DNA of 64,000 nucleotides from Apis mellifera (GCF_003254395.2 NC_037649.1:1401001-1465000); one strand, 5' to 3'. Positions 1 to 11,601 are shown, counted from the stretch's first letter. A program made the numbers and translations. The notes: a model not told the origin generated them from the sequence alone.

Positions 1-1443
1 AATCAATTTTCTAATTCTTTAATGAAGTTTCTTTAAAGAAAATTAAATTTTCTTTCAATAATAATTTTTATTTAGTGAGATTAATTAAATTATTAAAAAT
101 TGTAAATTAAATTTTTTTAATGTTAAATTTTCTTTCGATAAACTTTTTTCAATCTTTTGAAATTTTTTATTATAAACTCTTGAAAATTATAAATCAAATT
201 CTGTGATAATTTTTATAGTAAAGTTTTTTTTTTTTTTGAAATAAATTTTTGTTTAATGAGACTTTTTTTTGTAACTAATTTTTAATATTTGATTAATTGA
301 TTACAGTGTATAATCTTATAATTTATGTAAATATATGCATATAATTCTTTTTTCTTGATACTAGAATTCTTGTTCTTTTTGTAAATTTTAAAAACATTAA
401 TTTTTAAAATAAATAATAAAATTAAATAATAAAATAACTTAAATAACTTAAATAGAAATCTACATTATCATTCTACATGCAACGATTCAACGATAAAAAT
501 AGAAATAAATAATTTTTCATTTGGTTGAACTATTATCCTCCTAGCACATACGAAATAAGCGTTATGTTACTAATTTTATTACAAATAGATAAAAAATGTT
601 GGAATGGAAAGCAAGCATTTAATTAGAAAAATGATTCATTACTACAATAATGACACACTACAAACGGATAACGTCAAGCGACAATATAATGATAAAAATA
701 TGAACCATATGATGATAATGGTTCGAAAATTTGAATTTGAAAAAGCACATTTAAATCTACTAATACATTCGTTTTCATTGTAGCTTCTGTTAATGTTTTA
801 TTATGAAGATGAAAAAAAAATAAACACACGATTAAAACAATTATTTTCTTCAACAAATTTGTGAAAATTAATTAATAAAAATTATTAATTATTATGTAAT
901 ATGGAGGATACTTATGATATTTATGTTATGAAAGAGATTATTTTGAATTGTAGTCTCAATTTTTAATTTTGAGTTTATTTATTTGTTCAAGGAAGTATTG
1001 TTATGAAAATAATTGAATACATGTACTTATGTTTCTGAATAAAAACTAATATTAATTTTGTGAAAAATACATAGATAATTTTTTTAATTGCAAAAACAAA
1101 AAATTTGAAACCTTATTAATTTGATTTGATTTAATTGGTTCTATTACCTTGAATTTTTAAAAAAAGATATTTTCAGTGCTTATCTTAAATGCTCTAAATT
1201 TATATTTTTCAATTAAAATATATAAAGACTAGAAATAAATTCGTAGAATAATTTAGAACGAGATAATTTTCGTTATTATAAATTAAATAAATAGCTAATA
1301 AGATAAAAAAACATTGATTGAATTATTTTTCAAATGCAGATGAAAAAATTTACTGAATTTTTCTATATTTCTAAAGGTATTCGGCATTCCCAGTTAAAAA
1401 AATAAATTTTCTTATCTCTATTATAAAGACTTATAACTCTTAC
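1..1443. other. A+T-rich sequence beyond the last visible tau exon
   Basis: Intron or 3' flank of the tau-family gene. No exon with a tau-like C-terminus (charged K/R-rich residues after the last PGGG) could be found on the minus strand. One acceptor-like site precedes position 797, but joined in phase to the last repeat exon it gives only three codons and a stop. If the 1443 donor is not used, the frame reads on for about 26 residues into a stop near 1363. The true C-terminal exon is therefore probably off the left edge, or the gene uses a short terminal form. Confidence 0.5.
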
Positions 1444-1629
1444 TTTAATGCTACCACCGCCAGGAATGTGTTTGGCATTTTCCTTCGAGCCTACTTTTGG
1501 TTTTGCTTTATCCTTGAAATCAAGTTTCACTGTTTCTATTTTTTTGTCTCCACCACCAGGTTTGTACGTTGCATTTTCCAATGATCCGACTTTTGGTTTT
1601 GCATTCCATTGAAGCTTAATTTGGGCGAT
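1444..1629 (-). CDS. tau: Tau-family microtubule-associated protein, exon with tubulin-binding repeats 3 and 4
   Basis: This exon encodes 62 whole codons (1058-1119 of the reconstructed protein). It contains two tubulin-binding repeats, PKVGSLENATYKPGGG and PKVGSKENAKHIPGGG, joined by an inter-repeat KKIETVKLDFKDKAK. These are the hallmark of the tau/MAP2/MAP4 family, which binds along microtubule protofilaments and stabilises them, mostly in neurons. The acceptor is ttacag before 1629 and the donor is AAA|gtaaga at 1444/1443. It enters in phase 0, matching the exon that ends at 2221, and leaves in phase 0. The vertebrate aggregation motif VQIVYK is absent from the visible repeats. Family assignment is secure; the exact boundary on the 3' side depends on the donor being used. 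Confidence 0.92.
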
Positions 1630-2220
1630 CTGTAAGTAATTTTCAAAAGATAATTTTCATACAATGTTATTTACTTATTAAATTATTGTATTCGAATCAA
1701 TGAATAAAATCTTTATTTTAAGAATTATAAATCATTAAATTTAATTAAATTTAAAAAAATATTTATTATTCATTATATATTGTACTATAAAATTTTACTT
1801 AATAAATTCAAGTATTCAAGTATAAAGTTAAAAACTTATTTAAAAATCTAAATAGATTTAATATAATCTAAATCAAATTTAATATAACTTAATATAATTT
1901 TGAACATTAAATGAACTGAAAAAATTTTCATATTTTTATCTATTTCTATAAAATTAAAAAAGAAATTTTTCGAGATTTTTTCATTGAAATGTTAATGATA
2001 AAGTTTTCTTAAAAAGTGTTTCTTTAATTATTAAAATATTTTTGGTTATCTTTAATCATCGAATATTTTTCTGAATTTTGATATAATAAATCAATTATGA
2101 TATTTTATTAAATGTTAAAGAAGTAATGAAATTAATTTTTATTGCTTGCATTAAAGAAAAATCATTTAAAAAGGATATGAAGAAGTTAATAAACGAATTG
2201 AAAAGATTAAAAAAATTAAC
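1630..2220 (-). other. Tau intron between the two repeat exons
   Basis: A 591-nt A+T-rich intron with a gttaat donor and ttacag acceptor on the minus strand. Nothing else is seen in it. Confidence 0.85.
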
Positions 2221-2429
2221 CTTTTTATCGCCACCACTGGGCGTATATTTCTCATTTTTCGCGGCGATTTTCGGTTGCGCTTTACTGAAGTCGAGCTTTC
2301 TGTTCTCTATTTTCACCTTTCCACCGCCTGGTTTGTAACTTGCGTTTTCCAACGAGCCGATTTTCGATCGTACTGTTTTCAGATTTGGAGAAGGCGCCGA
2401 TCCCACTTGAATTTTGTTCATAGGCAGTT
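2221..2429 (-). CDS. tau: Tau-family microtubule-associated protein, exon with tubulin-binding repeats 1 and 2
   Basis: The 209-nt exon gives residues about 988-1057. It starts [17 protein letters not shown], which resembles the vertebrate tau pre-repeat stretch (VPMPDLKNVKSKIGS in human tau), then repeat 1 [16 protein letters not shown], the inter-repeat [15 protein letters not shown], and repeat 2 [15 protein letters not shown]. Repeat 2 is divergent: the usual K-V/I-G-S start is KIAA and the PGGG loop is PSGG. The acceptor is tatacag before 2429. The exon begins with two bases that complete a Lys codon split with the exon ending at 3664. The donor is AAG|gttaat, ending in phase 0. The role is binding tubulin on the microtubule lattice. 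Confidence 0.92.
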
Positions 2430-3663
2430 CTGTATAAAAATTGAGAAAAAATTATCACTGCAACAAGTTAATAAATGTGACAATTAAAAGTAATGGATAG
2501 ATAATGAATAATGCATTAAATATTTTTTGAATGATAGACAGAGAATCTCGTAGAAACAATAATTTGTTTATAGAGATAATTATTTTGATATTTACATTTA
2601 AATTTGAATTTATTTTGAATATTTTTGAATATATATAATATATATAATAAAAAATTAAATAATATTTATGTAGAAAAATATATAATTATATATAATTTAC
2701 ATAATTCTGTAAATATTTATTTTTACTTTAAAATATTTAAACATATTTATGATAATTTTTCTACTTTTTCAAATATTAAACTAATAATAAATTTGATATT
2801 TTAAATATGTATATAATTGATCTCATCATTTCTGAAATAAATGACAATAAAAAAATTTTGTTTAAATAATTATTCAAGTAATTGTAATTAATTATTATTA
2901 ATTGGAAATGTAATAATTAATATAAATAAAACATTATTTGTTATTATACTTTTCCACTTACCTGATATTTGAATAAGAATTGCATAAATAAGTTTCATTT
3001 AAATGCTAATGAAATTTACAACTGAAACAAAATTTTTAATTGGTTTGATATTTATTTTAAATCAAAAATTAATATACGTTTTTACAGATAGAATTTACAG
3101 AATAAAAATTACAAATTTTGTATTTAAAAGTATTAAAAAAAATTGTATTTTTGAATTCAATATTTTTAAACGAAACCCAGAAAATTAATGTGAAATCTTT
3201 TGAAATATGAAAATTTTTTGAATAATATTAGATAGGTGTGTAATTTAAATTTCTAAAAATTCTTATTATGAAAAAAAATAACATATTACAGTAAAGACAA
3301 AATAATAACATAGAATATATTATTTGCAATTTAATAAGTTTTGCAAGTTTGAATTTCATCTTCTTTAACATTTTTTATCACATGAAAGAAATTCAGTACT
3401 ATGACTAAATTATATATAATATATTAAACAAATTTTTACAAATTTTTTAGCTTATTTAGAATTTTAAAAAATTTACATACAACTTACAATATGATTATTA
3501 ACTTTATATTCTCTCAGATTTTTCAAAAATTCTTTCAAATATAAAGAGATTAAATTCCACGTGTATAAAATTTAAAACAAAAATATATTTAATACCATAG
3601 CTAATCATATGAAACAAAAATTTGAAAAAAAATTCCAAAGAAATTTTTTTCAATTTTACTTAC
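2430..3663 (-). other. Tau intron
   Basis: A 1.2 kb A+T-rich intron (donor gtaagt at 3663, acceptor at 2430). Short AT runs near 2630-2700 are simple sequence. No other exon is visible. Confidence 0.85.
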
Positions 3664-3838
3664 TTTTCTTCTCCAAAGCAGTTGTCGACGAAGGAGTATC
3701 TGGAGTTCTTGGCAACGATTTGACGGACTTACTTGGCGATTTTACAGGTGATCCAGCTGTCGATCTTTTATCGGCTTCCTTCGTCTTAGAGGGTGACTTT
3801 TTCGTCGGTGAATCCCCAACTCCATTTGTCGTTGGTTC
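3664..3838 (-). CDS. tau: Tau-family protein, Ser/Pro/Lys-rich exon before the repeats
   Basis: A 175-nt exon coding for about residues 930-987. It is basic and rich in SP/TP sites (GDSPTKKSPSKTK, GSPVKSPSK, SLPRTPDTPSS), like the proline-rich region that precedes the repeats in vertebrate tau. Such sites are typical targets of proline-directed kinases (GSK3, CDK5, MAPK); phosphorylation here is an inference from the family. The acceptor is tttcacag before 3838 (GAA, phase 0). The donor is AAGAAAA|gtaagt at 3664/3663, leaving one base that makes a Lys codon with the next exon. The phase agreement on both sides and the charge composition make this a firm call despite its small size. Confidence 0.88.
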
Positions 3839-3920
3839 CTGTGAAAATTATTGAAAATTATCTATCTTATATGCTTTTTAAAGATATACGTTAAAAGCGT
3901 ATAAAAATAAAAATATTTAC

Positions 3921-3967
3921 CGCATTGGATTGAACCGATTCGTTTGTTACACTGCCGTTTTCTACTT
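3921..3967 (-). CDS. tau: Tau-family protein, 47-nt micro-exon
   Basis: A small exon flanked by tttttgcag and GCG|gtaaat. It begins with two bases (AA) that complete a Glu codon with the single G left by the large exon at 5564, then reads VENGSVTNESVQSNA, and ends in phase 0 to join GAA of the next exon. The joined reading frame is open through all junctions, which is the main evidence. It contributes residues about 914-929, a polar linker with no recognisable domain. Because it is 47 nt, skipping it would shift the frame, so it is probably constitutive whenever the large exon is used. Confidence 0.8.
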
Positions 3968-5563
3968 CTGCAAAAACAGAAACGGAAATGACATAATTCT
4001 TTTGTTGCATCGAAACAAGCATCAATATAATGCGACATGTATATAATGCATATGTGAAGCAAAATCTCAGCAAAATGTTTGAAAAATTTTTACATGAAAA
4101 AATCAAGCTTTAACTTCAGCTTTCGATTTTTCAATTTTATTTTCTCATAATGTTATATTTTTTTAATTTTTATTCTCTCTTGAATTCTATCTAACACGTT
4201 TGCACCTAGTAATAATACAAACTTAAAGATACATTCTAATGTTTTTGTAATATTAATTTTTTTTATAGAAAAATTCCTACATATAAAAGATGTTTAATGC
4301 AGATTTAAAAAATGATATATTTTAATAATTATATATTTAATAAATAGAATCTTTTCTATTTTTTGATGATACAATTCTAGTTTAATCATTTTTTGGTATA
4401 GAGTGAAATATATTATGATTTTTTTACAAGCATATTTATTAGAATTTTTCCAATATGCATGTGTTTCATGATATTTGCACGAAAATATGAATTTATAAAA
4501 AATCAATTCAAAATTGAATTTTATCTGTATGAACTTGTGAAACTGTCACAAATTAAAATAATGATTCAGAATATTGAATATCTTTTTTAAGAAAAATAAA
4601 TTGCACTATAAATGGAGAACATATCAATTTTTTTCATATATTTTCAATCTATGCAAAGCTTTTTCCAAAAAGAATTATTTTCCATATCGAGATACATTAT
4701 ATATGAATTTGTGCAATCGTAAATCCTTTAAAAATTTGAAACTAAAAGAATCTGTTTGACAAGAAGAACTTTTATTCATTCAATATTCTTTACCAATTTA
4801 ATTAACACTCAATTATCAAAGCAATGAAAATTTTTAATGAAAGTTTTATACTATAAGTTGCATTATAATAGGTTGTACACATGCATATGGAATAATATTT
4901 TTCTAATAAATATCTAACAATTATCATTTCAAAGGGATAAAATCAACTCTTAAAATCGTATTTTTAAATATAACTTATAATAACATAAGATAGAGCAAAA
5001 TTTTGAATATACAAATAAACTTTAACACTCTACCATCATATTGTAAAAAATATGTCAAATTCAAAATGTGAAAAGATGTTGCAACTTTAATCATCCCTTT
5101 AAAGACATCCTTCATATCTAAAAAGAATTTTTCCATGTATAACATCCTTTCCTCGATCAATATATTAAATATCTTTTAAAATAAATCCAAAAGTGTACAA
5201 TTTAAATATCCAGTTGAAGCAAGATGGAAAATTAGAATTACCTATCTCCGTCACATCTTCGTTCCATTCTATCCTACGTTATCTTGCTCCAGCTAAATTG
5301 CTCGTAACTTAATAAAATAAGCGTCAGCCAATATTTTTATATACCAACTTTCATGTTTATTTTCGTCTCTAGAATCGATCTTCAAAGTATCACCACAAAT
5401 ACATATATCAACACCCTCTATAATGCTTCATAAACATGCAAACTTTCATTAAAATTAGAATTTTGAGGTTGAGGCGAATACGCAAGAGACTTTTACTCTA
5501 CAAACAAACCGTAACAATTTTTAATTTTCATTCTAGTTGCAAACGTGTGAAAGGGATAAAAAC
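3968..5563 (-). other. Tau intron
   Basis: A 1.6 kb A+T-rich intron between the large exon and the micro-exon. Short minus-strand open stretches near 5160-4975 and 4506-4294 lack usable splice sites in phase and were not called. The donor at 5563 (CCAG|gttttt) is weak compared with the other donors of the gene. Confidence 0.75.
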
Positions 5564-8105
5564 CTGGTGTCGTAGAGGACTTCTTTCTCGATTTCTTATC
5601 CTGTTTACCGGACGTAGGCGCGCGTTTAACCGCAACCGATTTCGAAGCGCAACTTTTCAACGTTTCAGCTGCCGTTTTATCCCCATCCTTTTCCTCCTCG
5701 CTTTTCACCTTTCCCTCGGCCACTTTCCTCTTGTCGTCGGTGGGCGATTTCGGTGACTTGGGCGATTTTGGAGAGGCGGGCGACTGAAGGCTTTGACTCG
5801 GCGAAGATTTTATCGACAACGACCTCTGCTGCCCATTGTCGAAACCCTTCGCACCTTCCTCCTCGGGAGACATAGGAGGCGACAATTCTGCTGATTCCGC
5901 AGCCTTCTCTAGATCCTCTGATAATGCTGAAAGTTTCGTCTCGCTTGCTTCTTCCTTTCCAGAAGCAGGACGACTTTTCGCGGTGACGCTTTCCTGTTCC
6001 AAAGATTCTTCTTCTTCGACGGGATGAGAATTTTTCAGTACACTTTCCAAACCCGCGGATGAATCGCTCGATTCTTTCTCCCTCGGAGAATGATCAGGAT
6101 CCAACGATATCGAAGGCTTAGGCACCTCTTTGGTTTCTGGCTTCTCCTCCTTCTTGCTTCGATTCGTTTCCATCGACGTGTCTTTAGACACTTTCGATCC
6201 CTCTTCATCTTTGTCCTGTTCCTTTACATCCTCTGATTTCATTTCCGATTTAATTTCTGGCTTCGAATCCATTTTCTCCTTTCGATCTTCTTTCGTTTCT
6301 TCCTTCTTTGGCGTCTTCGCCTCTTCTCCACTTTGCACTTTCGTCAGTTCATCTTCTTTCGATTGTTTCTTCGTTTCTCCCTCGTCTCGACTCGCCTCCA
6401 AATTATTGCTTAATTTATCAGCAGACGTCTTCGATTCCTCTTTCATTGGACATTCGTCAGAGCTTGGTTTAGAGCTTAAAGCTTGCGTCTGTTGACTATC
6501 ATCCTCGGCTGGTTTCGCTGGTTTTTCTGGAGACGCGTTTAAACTCTGCTCCAACTTCTTTTCTTCGGCAGATTTTTCGCCAACTTTGCCTTCCACGACG
6601 GTTGGAATGGAATTGGCATCGGCTTGTTTCGCGTCTTTAATTTCCTTGTTTGAGTCTTCTTCGACAGATGGAACGGAACTCGCGTCATCCTTCTTGATCG
6701 AGTTCTGTTTCTCGATCTGATCTTTGGTAAGCGAGACGGAATGCATATCAGCTTGTACCGTCACTCTCGTGCCACCCTCCTTCTTTAAATTCTCGACTCG
6801 ATCTTTGACGTCCAAGGAACTCGCATCAGACATCGTCAGTTTCTCCTCGCTCATCGAATTCCCTTTCTCGACTCGATCTTTGACGTCCAAGGAACTCGCA
6901 TCAGACATCGTCAGTTTCTCCTCGCTCATCGAATTCTCTTTCTCGACTCGATCTTTGACGTCCAAGGAACTCGCATCAGACATCGTCAGTTTCTCCTCGC
7001 TCATCGAATTCCCTTTCTTGACTCGATCTTTGCCGATGTTTGGAGCGGAATTCGCATCGACCTGCGCCGCCTGTTTCGCGTTTTCGTTCTCCTTATTCGA
7101 GTTCTCCTTCTCATTTTGATCTTTCAACAACTTCCTCTCCGGTTCGTCCATCTGATCATCGTCAACGTCCTTCTTATCCAACGGTCTTATTTTACGCGCT
7201 TCTTCGTCCAATTTTCCAGACAATCTGTTGTCACCTTCGGCCACGTTCGAGTCTTTATTACGTTTCTCGCCAACCACGTCCGGTTTCTCGCCCATTTCCC
7301 CGTTCATCGTCGCGGTTTCCGGCCTCTTCACCTCGTTCTTCAACGACGACTCGATGAAATCGCCTCGGCCTGGAACATCCCCGTTGGCACGAGGCGACGG
7401 CCTCCTCCCATCATCCATCACGACGTCGTCGTCGTCGTCTTTCTCGTTCCCCCTCAACTCGCCTTTCTCCCTCGAAACAACAACAGTCTCGAACTGTTCC
7501 ACCTTGGACGAGTTGTCCACGTCCGCCATTTTGTCGACTACCACGCGCGCCACCTGTTGTCCTCGCTTCCACTCTTCCCTCCCCTGTTCCAAGTTCTGTT
7601 GGAAGGCAGCGCTCAACAACGAACACTCATTTCGTTCCCGAGATTGTCTCTGCACGATTTCGCACCGCGATCTCGTCAAAATCTGCGAATCCTGATTCCG
7701 TTGCTGAGGATGTTCCGGCCTCGGTTGTTGGGATCGTTGAGGGACGGCTTGGAATTTTTGCGCTCGATAATTTCCAGATGGCGACGGGGGCGGCGGTGGT
7801 CTTGGCGGGCCTGGACGTTGCAACTGCGATTGCGGGAAACGTGGCACGATGTTGGGCGGATGTTGGCCCGGAGGCTGAGGCTTCTGAGGCTGGTAAGGAA
7901 GTACGGGCTGTCTTGGAGGGCCGTACTGGGGTCTCAGCTGCGCGAACTGGCCTGGGGATTGTCGATTGTCGAAACGGATTTGAGGCTGTCCGTGGCCCGG
8001 TCGTGGCTGCCCTATGGGACCATTATTTACGGGGTGCCTCGGTAATCCAGGTGGACCTTGCGGTCTCGCCCGATAGACGGTCGGTAACGGCGGGTTTGGC
8101 TTTAC
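5564..8105 (-). CDS. tau: Tau-family protein, 2.5 kb proline-rich and acidic/basic projection-domain exon
   Basis: A single open exon of 847 codons plus one base (residues 67-913). The start (VKPNPPLPTVYRARPQGPPG) is strongly Pro/Gln-rich as far as the PPRPPPPPSPSGNYR segment. It then turns into a highly charged E/D/K-rich region containing three exact-length 25-residue repeats, many SEE/KEE runs and KSP-type sites (SPKSPKSPKSPTDDK), ending KQDKKSRKKSSTTP. This fits the projection domain of large MAP2/MAP4/tau proteins, which is mostly disordered and spaces microtubules. The acceptor is tgttccgtag before 8105 (phase 0) and the weak donor at 5564 leaves one G. GTG at 7847 is not a start: the frame continues upstream to 8105. 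If the 5563 donor is skipped, the frame adds about 23 residues and stops near 5493, giving an isoform without microtubule-binding repeats. The exon is much G+C-richer than its introns. Confidence 0.88.
6796..7020 (-). repeat. In-frame 75-bp coding minisatellite, three copies
   Basis: The same 75-bp unit occurs at 6796, 6871 and 6946, with a decayed fourth start at 7021. The copies differ at only a few bases. Each encodes a 25-residue block of the type DRVEK-NSMSEEKLTMSDASSLDVK inside the tau projection domain. The exact period of 25 codons keeps the frame. The near-identity implies recent expansion or gene conversion, so copy number may vary between individuals. Confidence 0.95.
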
Positions 8106-9300
8106 CTACGGAACAACAATCTTCAATTCTTCGCGAATGTTTCCGCGATCGCGATTAGATGAGAATTGGATCGAAGGATATTGTAGTATCTTTTCTTGGC
8201 TGGTGGAAATTATAGAGATAAAGAAAGTGTATTGATATATTGTATTATCTATATGTACTATTAAAATAAACTTAATTTAAATTAAAAAAGAGTCTAATAT
8301 ATATTTAAGAAATATTGTTGATTTATAATGTGTAGAAATATAAAAGAGTCTAATATATATTTAAGAAATATTGTTGATTTATAATGTGTAGAAATATAAA
8401 AGAGTCTAATATATATTTAAGAAATATTGTTGATTTATAATGTGTAGAAATATTCAAATAATTAAATCACTTAAAATTTATTAATCAATTTTCTATATTT
8501 TCATATTCTTGTTTAAAAAATTTCCTGTTAACTCCTTCACTCAAAAATATCTTTCAATAACTTTCGAATATTTCATCATTTAATTAAAATTTACAATAAA
8601 AAATATACAATTCCTACATTCTATATCCCCTTTCCGCCTTTTTCCTTTAATAAAATATGTTAGAAAAATGATGAAATGATGAAAATTTATATTTTTCGAA
8701 ATTATAATTCAATATTTTTACTCGTATCGATGATCAATTCAAACGGAAGAGAGAGAGAGAGAGAAAAAAAAGAAAAGTTGGAACCTGCAGTCTGGTTCTC
8801 CCAAATTCTGATAAGTCGATATTGGCCCAGAGACCATCGATCTCTGAGCCCATCGTAATACAAAACGGCGACGGTTTCGAAGATTCGGTATATATTTATC
8901 GTACCTGCCACGTACCGGCTTTCCCTCCCTTTATGGGATTATACCACGAATGATTATAGCATACCATCGACATCCATCGCGATCCATCGGCAAGGCATTT
9001 CAGAATGGCGTGACCTAAAGCAGTAGTAAGCGGCAACCAACCGTTTCAGGAACGGCTGTTTACCCTCCTCGTTTCCTTCGTCCGTTTATTCTCATTCTCC
9101 GTGAAAACATTAGGGGAAATTTATATAGAGACTGTTTGCACGAGATTTCCTTTTTTTTTTTTCGCGATCTCTCGTGCAGAGGTGAATGAAGATCACCCTT
9201 GGACGTTTATGCTATAATTCGTATTTTCGCCACCAGAGGGAAATATGAGAGAAATAAGTAGATGAATAAATAAAGATTCGAATGAAAATAATAATATGGG
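8106..9300. other. Tau intron with a G+C-richer island at 8790-9240
   Basis: Just upstream of the large exon. It holds a 56-bp tandem repeat (listed separately), a short GA run at about 8747-8764, and an island at 8790-9240 that is clearly less A+T-rich. The island contains a hairpin at 8824-8850 (arms GGCcCAGAGA and TCTCTGaGCC). No exon with valid splice sites and phase was found, so a regulatory role is possible but unproven. Confidence 0.5.
8286..8453. repeat. 56-bp tandem repeat, three copies
   Basis: The unit beginning agagtctaatatatattt recurs at 8289, 8345 and 8401, with essentially identical copies. It lies in the intron upstream of the large tau exon. Confidence 0.95.
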
Positions 9301-9469
9301 TAAATGTAAATGGATAAAATAGTATTTTATTTTAATTTGTATTTTATTTTAATTAAATATATCACAGGTACTTTTTTGATAAGAAATTAAGGTATTGAGT
9401 TTCTTTTAAAATGTTTAATGAAGATACTTTTTTGATAATAATATAAAGATTTAGATATAAGATATAAAG

Positions 9470-11490
9470 ATTAGTATTTTCAATAATAAATACACTTTAT
9501 ATATATTTAAATAATTTCAATAATAAATATATTTTATATATATTGAAATAATTAAATACTTTATGTATGTATATATTATATTTCATTTAAATCTTTCCAG
9601 TGAAATACTATTTTTGATAAAAATTATTAATTATTTATTAAATTTAATGTAACCTTTGAAAGTTTCTTCCTTTAAAATATTTTTAAAAAATGATGAAATT
9701 ATGAAAAGTAAAAAAAGGAATATATATCAATTTAACAATTTTATTGATGACAGAAAAACAAAATAAAGTAATACTGAAATAATTAAATACTTTATATGTA
9801 TATATATTTTATATTTCATTTAAATTTTTCCAATGAAATATTTTTGATAAAAATTATTTTAAATTATAATAACTTTAATGTAACTTTTGAAAGTTTCTTC
9901 CTTTAATAGAATATATTAGAAAAATATAAAATCATGAAAAGGAATATGTATCAATTTACCAATTTTATTGATGACAGAAAAACAGAATAAAATAATATAT
10001 TAAAATAATTAAATACTTTATATGTATGTATATTTTGTATATTATTTTATTTAAATTTTTCCAGAAATACTATTTCTGATAAAAATTATTAATTATTTAT
10101 TAAATTTAATATAACCTTTGAAAGTTTCATTAATAAAATATATTAGAAGAATAATGAAATGATGAAACGTAAAAAGAAAAAGGAATATATATCAATTTAA
10201 CAATTTTATTAATGATAGAAAAACAGAATAATATATTATATTGAAATAATTAAATACATTATATATATTATTTTATATTTCATTTAAATTTTTCCAGTGA
10301 AATACTATTTTTAATAAAAATTATTAATTATTTATTAAATTATAATAAATTTAATGTAACCTTCGAAAGTTTCTTACTTTAAAATATATTAGAAAAAAAA
10401 TGAAATGATGAAAAGTAAAAAGAAAAAAGAATATATATTAATTTAACAATTTTATTGATGACAGAAAAACAGAATAAAATAATATTGAAATAATTAAATA
10501 CTTTATATATATATACTTTATATTTCATTTAAATTTTTCCAGTGAAATATTTTTGATAAAAATTATTTTAAATTATAATAACTTTAATGTAACTTTTGAA
10601 AGTTTCTTCCTTTAATAGAATATATTAGAAAAATATAAAATCATGAAAAGGAATATGTATCAATTTACCAATTTTATTGATGACAGAAAAACAGAATAAA
10701 ATAATATATTAAAATAATTAAATACTTTATATGTATGTATATTTTGTATATTATTTCATTTAAATTTTTCCAGTGAAATACTATTTCTGATAAAAATTAT
10801 TAATTATTTATTAAATTTAATATAACCTTTGAAAGTTTCATTAATAAAATATATTAGAAGAATAATGAAATGATGAAACGTAAAAAGAAAAAGAAATATA
10901 TATCAATTTAACAATTTTATTAATGATAGAAAAACAGAATAATATATTATATTGAAATAATTAAATACATTATATATATTATTTTATATTTCATTTAAAT
11001 TTTTCCAGTGAAATACTATTTTTGATAAAAATTATTAATTATTTATTAAATTATAATAAATTTAATGTAACCTCTGAAAGTTTCTTCCTTTAAAATATAT
11101 TAAAAAAAATGATGAAATTATGAAAAGTAAAAAGAAAAAGGAATATGTATTTTAATTTAACAATTTTATTGATGACAGAAAAATAAAATAATATAATATA
11201 TTGGAATAATTAAATACTTTATATTTATAAATTTAATATAACCTTTGAAAGTTTCTTCCTTTAAAATATATTAGAAAAAATGATGAAATAATGAAAAGTA
11301 AAAAGGAAAAAGAATATGTATCAATTTAACAATTTTATTGATGACAAAAAAACAGAATTGAAATAATTAAATATTTTATATTTATAAATTTAATGTAACC
11401 TTTGAAAGTTTCTTCCTTTAATAAAATATATTAGAAAAAGATAAAATGATGAAAAGGAAATATGTATCAATTTAACAATTTTATCGATGA
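9470..11490. repeat. Intronic satellite, about 9 monomers with higher-order structure
   Basis: A landmark related to gatgacagaaaaacaga recurs at about 9746, 9970, 10211, 10457, 10679, 10922, 11171, 11340 and 11486. Spacings are about 224, 241, 246, 222, 243 and 249, then shorter 169 and 146. Monomers 1/4, 2/5 and 3/6 resemble each other more than their neighbours. For example, aatcatgaaaaggaatatgt is found only near 9930 and 10640, and gaagaataatgaaatgatga only near 10146 and 10857. A three-monomer unit of about 712 bp is therefore duplicated. The array stops about 110 bp short of the 11602 splice donor. Confidence 0.9.
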
Positions 11491-11601
11491 CTTCAGAAAA
11501 ACAGAAGAATTTATTGGATTTATCGGAAATGTATCTACTGTATGATGGATTAAAGTTTCGACAAACCTTTGAACGATGATTTGTGAAATTATATAGCTTA
11601 C

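Noticed and set aside
4975..5160. Minus-strand open frame as an extra tau exon
   Set aside because: No acceptor/donor pair in compatible phase; its hydrophobic, Phe/Tyr-rich translation is unlike tau.
7116..8045. 309-codon plus-strand open frame, and other plus-strand frames at 5436-5756, 5836-6027, 6130-6495, 6724-7119, 7228-7695 and 7778-8158
   Set aside because: They are antisense shadows of the large tau exon, with Arg/Ser/Leu-rich low-complexity translation. The minus strand is coherent with splice phase and family composition.
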